21,076 nt of DNA. It comes from a virus. The stretch is taken from IMG/VR virus record IMGVR_UViG_3300030098_002629, positions 1-21,076 of that record; one strand, written 5' to 3'. The notes below the pieces were generated by a model. That model had not been told where the DNA came from and made no database searches. It saw only the letters and a program-made list of their open reading frames with translations. A program made the translations under genes and the position numbers. Shown one piece after another: positions 5,977 through 15,900 of the stretch (positions within the stretch are counted from its first letter, which is position 1; each line of letters starts with the position of its first letter).

Positions 5977-6441
5977 ATGCGATTCAAGAGAAGAAAAGGA
6001 AAGCAGATAACTAAAGCTAAGAAACACAACGCAGATGGAATCACATTTGCCTCAGGTCTAGAGCTTTACTGCTATAGAGCCCTTAAAAAAGCAAAGATCC
6101 CAAATCAATACGAAGGAAAAACTTTTGAGCTTGTAGAGAAATTCAAGTTTGAAGGACTCCTTATGGATAAGGGAAAAACAAAAGGTAAAACTACCTTTAA
6201 AAAAAAACCTGGTAATATAAGAAATATATCTTATACGCCAGACTTTATTAATTTAGAAAAAGGTTTTATCATAGAAACAAAAGGAATAAGAACCCCTGAG
6301 TTTAAGATGCGATTCAAGCTGTTTTTAAAGTATCTTCATGATACCGATCAAAAATTAGACGTATATGTCCCATCAAATCAAAAGGAGGTCGATATTGCAG
6401 TCGATACCATCTTAGGTCGGGGTTCTAAAAAACGAGAGTAA
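5977..6441 (+). CDS. PD-(D/E)XK endonuclease (DUF1064 / T7 endonuclease I-like)
   Basis: A 154-residue nuclease with a readable active site: FASGLELYCYRAL (24-36) with Glu29, YTPDF (86-90) with Asp89, and IIETKG (98-103) with Glu100 and Lys102. A following helix has Arg and Lys (TPEFKMRFKLF). This order matches DUF1064 and T7 endonuclease I-type proteins, which resolve branched DNA such as Holliday junctions during phage recombination and packaging. The N-terminus RFKRRKGKQ is strongly basic and could contact DNA. The last gene of the main plus-strand run, it is followed by a hairpin and an intrinsic terminator. A junction-resolving role is inferred from family and context. Confidence 0.78.
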   Translation: MRFKRRKGKQITKAKKHNADGITFASGLELYCYRALKKAKIPNQYEGKTFELVEKFKFEGLLMDKGKTKGKTTFKKKPGNIRNISYTPDFINLEKGFIIETKGIRTPEFKMRFKLFLKYLHDTDQKLDVYVPSNQKEVDIAVDTILGRGSKKRE

Positions 6442-6468
6442 GCTGCGTGAGTGCTGCATAATTAAAAT

Positions 6469-6493
6469 CCTAGCTTTAGCAATATGGGCTAGG
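6469..6493 (+). other. Hairpin CCTAGC/GCTAGG upstream of the terminator
   Basis: CCTAGC (6469-6474) pairs with GCTAGG (6488-6493) around a 13-nt loop. It stands between the endonuclease stop and the terminator stem at 6502, in a 122-base stretch with no gene. It may be the upper part of an attenuator or the body of a small RNA ending at the terminator. Confidence 0.4.
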
Positions 6494-6501
6494 TTGTTCT
6501 T

Positions 6502-6549
6502 GTATTCGGGGGTTAAAGATTTGGTCGTCTGCACCCCTAATACTTTTTT
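6502..6549 (+). terminator. Intrinsic terminator of the plus-strand early operon
   Basis: GTATT (6502-6506) pairs with AATAC (6539-6543), and GGGGT (6509-6513) with ACCCC (6533-6537), with a small bulge between and a 19-nt loop. TTTTTT (6544-6549) follows. This is a standard Rho-independent arrangement. It ends transcription 61-108 bases after the endonuclease gene, or acts as an attenuator because the next ATG is only 14 bases past the T-run. Confidence 0.65.
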
Positions 6550-6563
6550 AAAATAATATAGTA

Positions 6564-6710
6564 ATGTTACACGACAGAGACAAAGCTTTACGAGAAGCGT
6601 TAAAAAGATCAGACGAATCTAAAGAAAAATTATTTGAATCTTGGGTGGTTGACCCTGAAGATGAAGAATGCTGTGGAGAAGAGGATGACTGCTCTACTTG
6701 CGAGGACTAA
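6564..6710 (+). CDS. 48-aa acidic Cys-rich peptide
   Basis: ATG at 6564, stop at 6708-6710. The N-terminal half is a charged helix (RDKALREALKRSDESKEKL). The C-terminal half is very acidic with four cysteines: ECCGEEDDCSTCED holds Cys36, Cys37, Cys43 and Cys46. Two pairs (CC and CxxC) six residues apart could bind a metal ion, perhaps zinc or Fe-S. It starts 14 bases after the terminator T-run, and AATAATATAG before its ATG resembles the sequence before the gene at 5717. Its stop shares bases with the stop of a minus-strand gene. Function unknown; the Cys/acidic design argues that it is a real protein. Confidence 0.55.
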   Translation: MLHDRDKALREALKRSDESKEKLFESWVVDPEDEECCGEEDDCSTCED

Positions 6711-6838
6711 TCCCAAATAACATAAAAGCATATAACTCCAGCAAATAGCTGGAGTTCGTTGTATGGCATGGATTCTGTTGGGGCGAATAACCTAAATCCA
6801 AACACGACTCCATTAACTAATTGTATACCTATTTCCAT
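6707..6838 (-). CDS. 43-aa conserved-looking small phage protein
   Basis: Reads from ATG at 6838 down to TAG at 6707-6709. The 43 residues have the pattern NGVVFGFRLFAP, then PYNELQLFAGVICFYVIW, like a family of tiny marine-phage proteins (short beta strand, acidic-proline turn, 'Y.EL.L.LG.ICF...W' strand, Trp near the end). This pattern, recalled from phage genomes and not searched, is the reason for calling it real. It lies downstream of the minus-strand terminator, so it needs readthrough or its own promoter; TATTATATTAG just upstream of the ATG is a possible AT-rich box. A perfect hairpin (AACTCCAGC/GCTGGAGTT, 6734-6756) lies inside the gene. Function unknown. Confidence 0.6.
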   Translation of the reverse strand: MEIGIQLVNGVVFGFRLFAPTESMPYNELQLFAGVICFYVIWD

Positions 6839-6852
6839 AGAGCTAATATAAT

Positions 6853-6881
6853 AAAAAAAAAGGAGGGAACTACCCCTCCTT
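6853..6881 (-). terminator. Strong intrinsic terminator of the minus-strand late operon
   Basis: An eight-base stem pairs 6860-6867 with 6874-6881 (AGGAGGG/CCCTCCT plus one A-T pair) around a six-base loop. On the minus strand it is followed by nine Ts (complement of the A-run at 6853-6861). On the plus strand only TTCTT follows, so the main direction is minus. It stands about 100 bases past the end of the 3014-aa gene. Confidence 0.85.
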
Positions 6882-6882
6882 C

Positions 6883-6901
6883 TTAAACAACCAAAAAACT
6901 A
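6883..6901 (+). repeat. Leader motif TTAAACAACCAAAAAA, copy 2
   Basis: The same 16-nt core as at 1847-1862, again directly after a hairpin whose 3' arm reads CCTC-T-rich, and again a few bases before an ATG (6906). Here the only ORF that follows is a 14-codon peptide, after which the convergent giant gene ends. It looks like a leader that has lost its gene, or the 5' part of a small RNA. Confidence 0.5.
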
Positions 6902-6905
6902 ATCT

Positions 6906-6950
6906 ATGAATGCGAACAAAAAAGCAAACTGTTCCAGAATGGAACGTTAG
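6906..6950 (+). other. Mini-ORF MNANKKANCSRMER with internal hairpin
   Basis: Fourteen codons follow the copied leader motif. The second half contains a perfect hairpin, GTTCCA (6931-6936) with TGGAAC (6940-6945), around GAA. The T-rich stretch that would make it a terminator is missing. It may be a leader peptide, a gene remnant or chance. Confidence 0.25.
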
Positions 6951-6982
6951 AAAAGTACTACAAATTTAATAATTATAATTAA

Positions 6983-9900
6983 CTATTTATACATTATTAA
7001 TAAAGAATCTTTATTTTTTCCATTATACACGTTATACATAACTTTATCTATAACATTTGATGGTACACCAGACTTTCTAAGTATCTCTCTACAGTTATTA
7101 TCTCCTTCACTTAATGGAACACCATACCTTCTAGCTGTAGCTACAACATCAACAAGACTGTTAAAATAAATAGCCATATCAGAATCAAAGCTTTCACTTC
7201 CAGGATCTATAGCCCTTGTAAGTTTAACACCTGAATCTCTAAGATCATAACCTTTACCTTCGGATCTACTTCTCATACTAGAATAAATATCCCTAGATCT
7301 AAAGAATAACGCTTTATTAACATCAATAGTAGTAATTCTAAGTCCTATCATAGCTAGTAGCTCGTGATTAGTTATCTTATCACTATTATCTTTTAAAGAG
7401 TCGTTGATAATCTTAGCTCTTCTTAAAACACCAGGACCTAAATTCTTACCTAAATGTAATGCTATGTCTGTAATTTTAGATGCGAAATTATCTGTAGGGT
7501 TATAAATTTTATTGCCTTTATTTTGTCTTATCTCCTCAACAACTTCAAGAGCCATGTCTTGACTTAAAAATGTTCTTCCAAGGGTAAAAGCTATTCTCAT
7601 TAACGAACTCTGTTGTTCTGGAGTATTCATATCTGTAAAAGCAATTCTTAACATATCTTTTACAAGTCCACCACCAGACAATCTTGAAACGTTCATATAT
7701 TGAACATAAGCGTTACCATTGTTCTCACCATTATAAGCCTCGTGATCAGGAGTAATATATCCTTTCTCTATAGGCGTTAACTTAGAGTCTTTATCCCAAG
7801 GAGCTGTTAGATGTCTTAATCCGTAAGTTTCTATATCGTCATCTTCATCATCTGATCCAGATCCAAACAACATTGACATAGCTGTAGATGTTATGTTTTC
7901 CATAAAAGTTAAGGCAGATAAAGAGAATGCTAATCGTTTAGCACCCATTAATTTTACCTTAGGGTTTTGATTACCCATCTCTTGAAACGCTAATTGTAAA
8001 GCGTTCTTAGTGCATCTTATGGCTTCAGATTGAAAAGCAACGAAGGTAGCAACAAAAGGGTTACGACCAAGAACTCTAACTAAGTTTGGGACCATATCAT
8101 AATTAGGGTAAAGGTTTCTAGTGTTTCTTGCTGCCATAGCCTTAGCCTCAGCCTCACTCATACCTGTTTCCATATATCTAGCCTTTTCAGTTATAAAACC
8201 AAATATCTTAAACACATCATCTTCAGCTTGATAAGCAGCAGTTAAACCTCTGTCTATACCTCTTAATCCTTTTAAAGGTATTGTTGCTACCTTTCTAACT
8301 CTACCCTGATTCATTCTATCTAAAAATGCTGTTACATCTTTACCTCCAGCTATATCTTGACCTATTTGTACTATCTCAGCTAAAGAAGCAGATGAGCTAA
8401 CAACACCAAGAGATATTAATTCTTGATAGAAGGCTTCTCTTTCTTTACCACTAAGGTTTGTTATCTCACCAATAGCTGTTCTAGCAGCGTCAAAAAATTT
8501 AATAGGATTCACGTGACCATTAGCTAAAGAGAAGTATGTGTTACCTATTAAGTTCACAGCGTGAGTCCCTGGGTTATGGACTGTGGCAAACTTTTTGGTT
8601 CCGTAAATAAAAGTCATATAAGCTTTGTAAGCCAACGAGTCAAAAAGTGAATTACTTTCATAAGCGTTAAGCATAGCAAACATTTCATTATCTACAAACT
8701 TACCTTCTAATGGACCCCATTTTTTTCCCTCTAATTTATTTGATATTCCAGGAATCTGAGATGTTTTATCATCATCTAAATTTGGATCGGCTACAAACTT
8801 ACCCATACCCATCTGTATAAGATCTTCATATAACTGATTAGATACTACGGTTCTAGATAGTTTAGATATTGTATTTATGTAATTTTCAAAAGGTTCGTTT
8901 ATCTCTCCAAGTAAATCTCTAATCTCTTTAGGAAGATCTTCATTTCTTTCTTTAAATATATCATTCACTCTGGTCATAGAACCACCAATACCTGTATTTC
9001 TTTTAAATGATGTTACACTAATCTTATCTTTAATAAGATTATCAACCATTTGTCTTGCACGAATCATAGCATCTTCTTTACTCATGTTTTTATCAGACAT
9101 AAGTTTGTCAGCTATAAATAATTCAGCACGTCTTATAACCTCTTGATCTGTCTGTCTCCAAGAGCTACTTTCATATTTCTTATAAGCTCTGGTTAAATAG
9201 AACCCAAGATTACCCTCTATGGTATACCTCATCGGTCCACTAACTAAACCATTCTCGTATAGGTATGTACTTAATGTATCTATGTGATCTCTAACCTGAA
9301 GTAAAGCTTGTCTAACCTTGGATTGTTCAGGTAACTCCATTATTTTATTTATATCACCTACAAGGTCGTTTAGACCTTCAGGTGTTAAATTAGATAGCAT
9401 TGCCTCTTGTTCTTGAGCTGTAGCTTGTTTATATTCAGGGGTATCTTTTATTCTTTTTATCTCTTGGTTTACAACTTTCTTAAGGTTCTTTTGATTTTTG
9501 TTAGCTATAAGCATTTGCTCATCAAGTTTACCTCTAGATAGAATAACCATCTCTTTTATCTCAGCGTTAGAGTGCATACCTTTAGGTATTCCAAACAACT
9601 GAGTAGCTCTGATAGGGTAAGGTCTGTCTTTATCTTTAATTCTTGTGGCCCATTCTCCAAGTTCGTAATCTGCATCTATAATAGGTTTTGTTAAGTCCCA
9701 CATTATAGCACCAAGTCCAGAGACATAAACATCACTCTGATCCTGATCGTTAACTTGGAATCTATCATCAACAATTTCAACTGGTTGCCATGCTGTAACT
9801 GTCTTACCACCAACATGGTCATATATGAATCCTTGAAAACCAAGTAACTCTGCAACCCTTGCAACTTCTTCAAACGTATTTATAGGTTGAGTTTTAGGGC

Positions 9901-12900
9901 TTATCTTTTCAAAGAAAGGACTATCAAACGTATCTCTTATTAAAGAGTTTATATTTTCAGATCCAAGTGGATAATTAAGTGAAAAACTAATACTTTCAAT
10001 ACCAGCCTTTTCAAAAGTTCCATCTTCGTTCTTATTATATCTAAAGTTCTCAGTAACAGAACCAAAATCTACTGAGTCTAATACACCCATATCTTTAAGT
10101 AAAGACTGTAGTTTTGATATTGCCATACTAGCACTATCTATAGTAGTAGCATTTAATTTTATTGTAGCTTGAGTTTTATCACCACTATTTCTTTTAATCT
10201 CTATAGCTCTTGATGCTAAATCGTTTAAACCTAAAGGGTCTTCAGTTAAAGGGTATAGTCTATCTATAGGAAATACTGTGGTGTTTTTGTAATGACCTCC
10301 AACAATGCCTTCTTTTATATTAGGATCTGTGTAGAAGAATACTCTAGATCTACCCCAGGTTTTGTATTCTTTCCTAGAATAAGAGTTCATTACTGCAGAT
10401 CTTGGATCAATAACGTCAAGTTCCATATCAGAGTAATGATACATCTTTATCATACCATCTTCAACTTGAATGTCTGGATACTTAGATTCTATTTCTGAAT
10501 ATGTTGACTTTAACAATGTTAATTGATCTTCAGTTATAGTGTTAACCTCTCCAGAAACTACTTGTGATCTAATTCCAGTAGATAAAGGAACTTTACTCTT
10601 CCAATTTATATCTAAAGAAAAGGTTACACCATCAGGTGTTGTTGAATTACCATCTTGAGCTAAAGCTTCCTTGCCAACGTAAACCTTTTCTGAGGCAGGG
10701 TTCATTCCTGAACCATCAGTAAAGATGTTACCTCTTCTTGTTAAGACACCTTCCTGGTCAAAGTTTTTACCAATTTGCATGGCTCTATTCTCTGTAATAC
10801 CAGATATAAAGTAGCTAGGACCCTGATCTTTATTAAGGTATACACCATCTGTTACAACTATATTCTCAGCACCAAACTCTTCAACAAGTTCTTTGTATAA
10901 TCTAGCATTGTTGGATACGTTAACATCAGCATCGTAACTACCATCAGCTTCAACAGTACCTGTTATTATAGACCAATTACCTTTAGATGATAAGCCAGAA
11001 ACATTTTCTAAAAATAAGTCCTGAGGGGTTGCGGTAATCCTATCCTCAGAAGGTGTAACGTTAAACCTACCATACTGGTTTCTACCACCTGTAAAACTAT
11101 CATCAGCCTGAGCTCTAATATTTACAATAGGTGTTGCCATCATTATAGCAGCGTTTCTTCTTGTTGTTGTTGTAGCTTCGCTGTATGGTTGACCTGTCTC
11201 AGGGTTTATTAAATACTTATCTGCAAGATTTAAATCACCCCAAAGTTCACTAGCATCAACAGCCTCATTAAATACCATTAAAGGCTCTCCTTTAACAACG
11301 TATGGATATGTTGGGTGATCTTTTATGTTAGAGTTTTCTCTTGAGTCTATAAATTCAGACTCAGTGTCAATCCTTATAGCAGCAACAACAGGATTACCAG
11401 TTAGGTCTTTTATATCTGATTGATTAACAATAGAATACATCTCTTCTCTTGTAGGTATGCCCCAGCTAGATAAATCTTTACCTTTAATCATTTTAGATAC
11501 TAAATCTTTTCTAACCTCAAAAGCACCATCAAGAGACATTATAAGTTCTCTAAACTCATTTATTGATTTAACCTTTTTCTTTGATATACCCTCTTTGTTT
11601 AATTTATCTTGAACTTTTTTTAGATTTAATTTTTTATTAATAAAATCTAGGACAATCTTTTTCTTTACTCTTTTCTTTTTAATGGAGTTGTCAATCTCAT
11701 CCATTACGTAATCAAACATTTCTACAGAACCATCTATAGACTGAGGTGACATCGCTACAAGTAATACTAGACCACCACTCTCCTTAGCTTTATTAAGTAC
11801 TTTAGATGCTGCACCTTTCGATGCAAATGCCCATACCCCTGTACCATCTTGATACGAGTAATACATGCCACCATTAAACTCTTTAACCACTCCAGATGGA
11901 GACTCTACAGTTCCAGATACAGACCTGTCTATACACATAAGCATAGCCTTCTGATCATTAAACTCTTTTATACTACCTCTTTTTACTTTTGACAAATCAA
12001 AGTTTGGGGTGTAGTCTCCAGGCTGAAATCTAATCTCTTGAGTTTCTACGCCCTCCATGTTTGTTACCTCAGTAACACCAAGGTCATCACCATGTTGTTG
12101 GCTATCAACCTGTTCTCGTATAGAGCTATCTACCTCTTTACTATTCTTAGGCTTTGATACGTTGAAGTCAACACCACCAACACTAACAGTCTTACCCTTA
12201 GCAAGAGCAGCACCAAGGTTACTCCTTAGTTGACCTATATCTTTTACGTCATCTAACTTAAGATCTGATAAGTTTTTCTCTTTTAAAAACTCTGCATTTA
12301 TATTAAAGTATTCTAATATCTCAGCAATAAAATCTTTTATTTGCTTTAGCTTAGAGTTGTCTTTCATAAACTGATTAGCAGCAGCGTCACCAATCATCTC
12401 AGCAAAAGCCTCTTCTATTTGTGCTGCTCTAGACTTACCAGGGTAGTTAGACTCAGCCCAACTCATATAGCTACCAGATTGTCTTCTACCGTTTTTATAC
12501 CATCTCTTTTTAAATGGAGATCCTGGTATATTAGAATCAGACTTTTCAACCATCTGCTCTATTCTAGAATATAAATCTGGGTTTTCTCTTTTTATAAAAT
12601 CCACAAGAGGGTGAGTTATCTCGTGAAATGGAGTATTAAGATTCATCTTCTGCAGATTAAGAACCATGGTCCCATCTTTAGCTCTATAAAAAGCTCTATT
12701 AGATGCTATTGAGTTTATTCTTTCAGGTGAATAACCCTCAGACTCAAGTTGCTTTTTCATAGCTGAATCTGTCTTAACAACTCTAATGTTAAGTCCTTTT
12801 ATATTAGAGAAGAATCTTAACACGTGACCAAGTATTTTCTTTTGATTGTCAGGTAGATTCTCTATGAAGGGATTTATATCTTCTATGTTATTAGCGTTAA

Positions 12901-15900
12901 AATCTTTACTGTATGAAGCCTTATTGGTTCCAAGTCTTACAGATACCTTTCTACCATTAACATTCATAACAACTATTCTAGCACCGTTTCTTGCATTAGG
13001 ACCAGTGTAAACATTACCATCTAAAGATTCTATTGTACCATCTCTATGAAGGATACCATCTTTACTAGAGGTTATAGTTTTTTGTCCAAATCCAACTGCT
13101 AGATCTAAAGCTGCAGAACTTTCCATTCCCTCAACCATAAAAGCTGTCTTGGATATTCCATTTTCTACAACCTGAACTTTCTTGTACTTTAATCCTTTCT
13201 TTTTAAGTACCTTCTCTAGTTTATCATTTCTTTGTTGATTAGATGCCTTACCTAATCCACCTACTGATGCAGATATTATGTTATAATCATTAGATAAATC
13301 ATCTTGAGAAACCTCGTCAAGATTCTTTTTATCTACCTTGTTGAAAGCTTTATTATTTTTCTTTTGAGTTTCAGCGTGTCTTCTTTCTTCTACAGCAGCT
13401 TTAGAATTTTGTTTATTAAAATTATTTAAAGCCCTTTTAGCTGCAGCTTTACTTTTAAACTTACCTAAGGTTATGTTATTCTCTGAAATACTTTTACCAT
13501 CTTTAGATATACCAACACCGTCTTGAGATAAAACTACAGACGGGTTAGAACCATCTTTTAATCCTTTTTCTAAAGCTCTAGCTTGAGATTCAGTTTGTAT
13601 CTCTGTTATTGTTTCTGTTCCCTGTATGTTTGCGTTATCAGTATTTTGATTAAGAACATTATCATTTAAAGATAACCCAGCCTTATTAATAATATTATTA
13701 AGTTTATCTGTAAGACCTTTCAAGTCTTGAGAACCTTTAGCACCAGTCTCCTTAATTATCTCACTCATTCTATTAAGAAGTCCCTTAACTTTGGCTATCT
13801 TATCTGAAGGTGCTTTATCAGTAGATTCTTGCAAATCATTTTCTATCTGATTTAATAAAGAGTTAGCCTCTGACCCTGCCTCGTTAACATCATTATTGGC
13901 TTGGACAACATCTTCAGAATTAGTGTTTGCTATATCATCTATAGCGTCAGCTATGTCAGAGTTATACCTATTAACTTTAATATCACCATTAATTTCGCCT
14001 GCTATATTGTTAGGGTCTTTACTCCACTCTTTATACTCAGCACCAGTAAGCTCTTTAGTTTCACCTAGAGATCCATCCTCATTAACAACTTGATATGTAG
14101 CTACAATCTTATTTGTTAGATCTGTACCTTTAATTGAGTTTAACGCAGAGACACCTACAGCACCTGCACCACCAACAGTTCTTATACCAGCAGCCATACC
14201 AAATCCAGCTATACCAGCATTAGCAACCCTATTCACAACATCATCAAAGCTTTTAGCTAATATACCAGCGTCATTAGTCTTTTCTGTTAACGTAACATGA
14301 TCTACTAACATAGTAGAAATCTCTGTCAGCATCTCTGACCCTGGTTCTTTTATAAATATATCTTTAAAAGCATTTTCAGAAACCTCTTTAGCAACTTGTT
14401 TTGCTGCTTTTTTTCCAGCATTTCTTAATGTTTTTTGAACAGCTCCAATCATTTGATAGGTAGGTATTTCATATAAAACTTCAAATCCACCACTAGCAAT
14501 AGAATTTAAAGCTAAATTAAAATTATTAATATCTATCTTGCCTGACTCTCTAAGCTCCTTAAGCTCTAAAGATTTTTGACCAGCAGCCGAAACACCAAGA
14601 CCACCAAGAATAATCTTAGGATTAATGCCTAATCTTCTAGCCATAGCCATAACAACTATCTGCATTGATGATCCAGCTATAGACTTACCAAACAATGCAG
14701 GAACATCATCCCAAGCACCAGCTCTTATGGCTTCCATTACACCTGGGTACTTATACATTCTCTGCATATCCCTTAGTTGTTCAGCGTAATCTTGAACGTG
14801 ATTAGCTAAAAAACCTCCAGTCTTAATATACTCATCACTAAAAGGAGCTTCAAGAACTTCACCAACTTCAAGTAATCCAGCACCCATACTAGCTCCACCA
14901 GCTAAAAACTCTTCTACTATATCATAAACTTCGCTACCAGCGTTAGACTGAACATCTAAGGTAGCCTTCAAAAATTTACCATACTCTGTTTCAGCGACAG
15001 CAGGGTCTATAGAAACTTTTATAGAGCCATTTTGAAGTCCAGTTATAAAATCTCTATCGTAAACTTGTTGCTCTAAATTAGCAGGAGAAGTCTCCTGGCC
15101 ATTAACCATAAATGCTTTTGATTTAACGTATGCTGTGTTTATTCCAGATTGCTCTACTAATTGATTTAACCTCTCTCCCCTGAAGCCTTGATCAATAAAA
15201 GAGTTCATAAGGTTAGTATTGACATACTCCTCAGCTTTAATAGCATCCTCTTCTTGCTCTTCTAACGCTTTGTAAACATCACTCTCGTCTAGATTAGAAA
15301 GAGGCTTAGCTTTACGTTCAAGATCCTCAATCTCTGTATCTATAACACTATCTGATTTCTTATAGTTCTTTATAGCATACTCCTCAGCTTCTTCTTTACT
15401 ACCAAGTCTAAACTCACTCTCGTCATCGTAATCGTAACCAGTAAAAGCTTGATCTAAATTTTGTAAAAAGTTACCAGAAAATAAACCTTTATCTGTAGGT
15501 ATATAGTACCGATCAGAACCTTCCTTTTGTTTTATACCAACACGAGTCATCTTAGCATTGGTAAGATCTTTTCTTGCTTGTTCTTTCTCTAATTCTATTT
15601 GTGACTTTCTATCTAAAAGGGCTTGCCTCTCACTGTAGTTTAATCCAAAAGCATCATAAACTCTAGATCTCTCATCTTCTAGATTAGACTTCATAGCCTC
15701 TTGATCTGAGCTAGTAGTAAATACTGATAAGTCTAGTTGACTGCCTTTATTTAAGCGATCTTGTATTGATTGATCAAGAGATTCAGTTCCTCCAGAAACC
15801 GATTCTCCAACCTCTGAAGGAGAAGTAGAGACCTGTGAAGGGTCTTTTTTTTTTAAGTTAAAGTTCTCTAAAGATCCAACATCGTATCCCTCTTTATTAA

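Noticed and set aside
6441-6563. Possible tRNA in the structured gap
   Set aside because: There is no T-arm consensus, no acceptor pairing and no CCA; the stems fit a hairpin plus terminator.
6734-6756. Perfect nine-base hairpin AACTCCAGC/GCTGGAGTT as a terminator
   Set aside because: No T-run follows on either strand and it lies within the coding region of the 43-aa gene.
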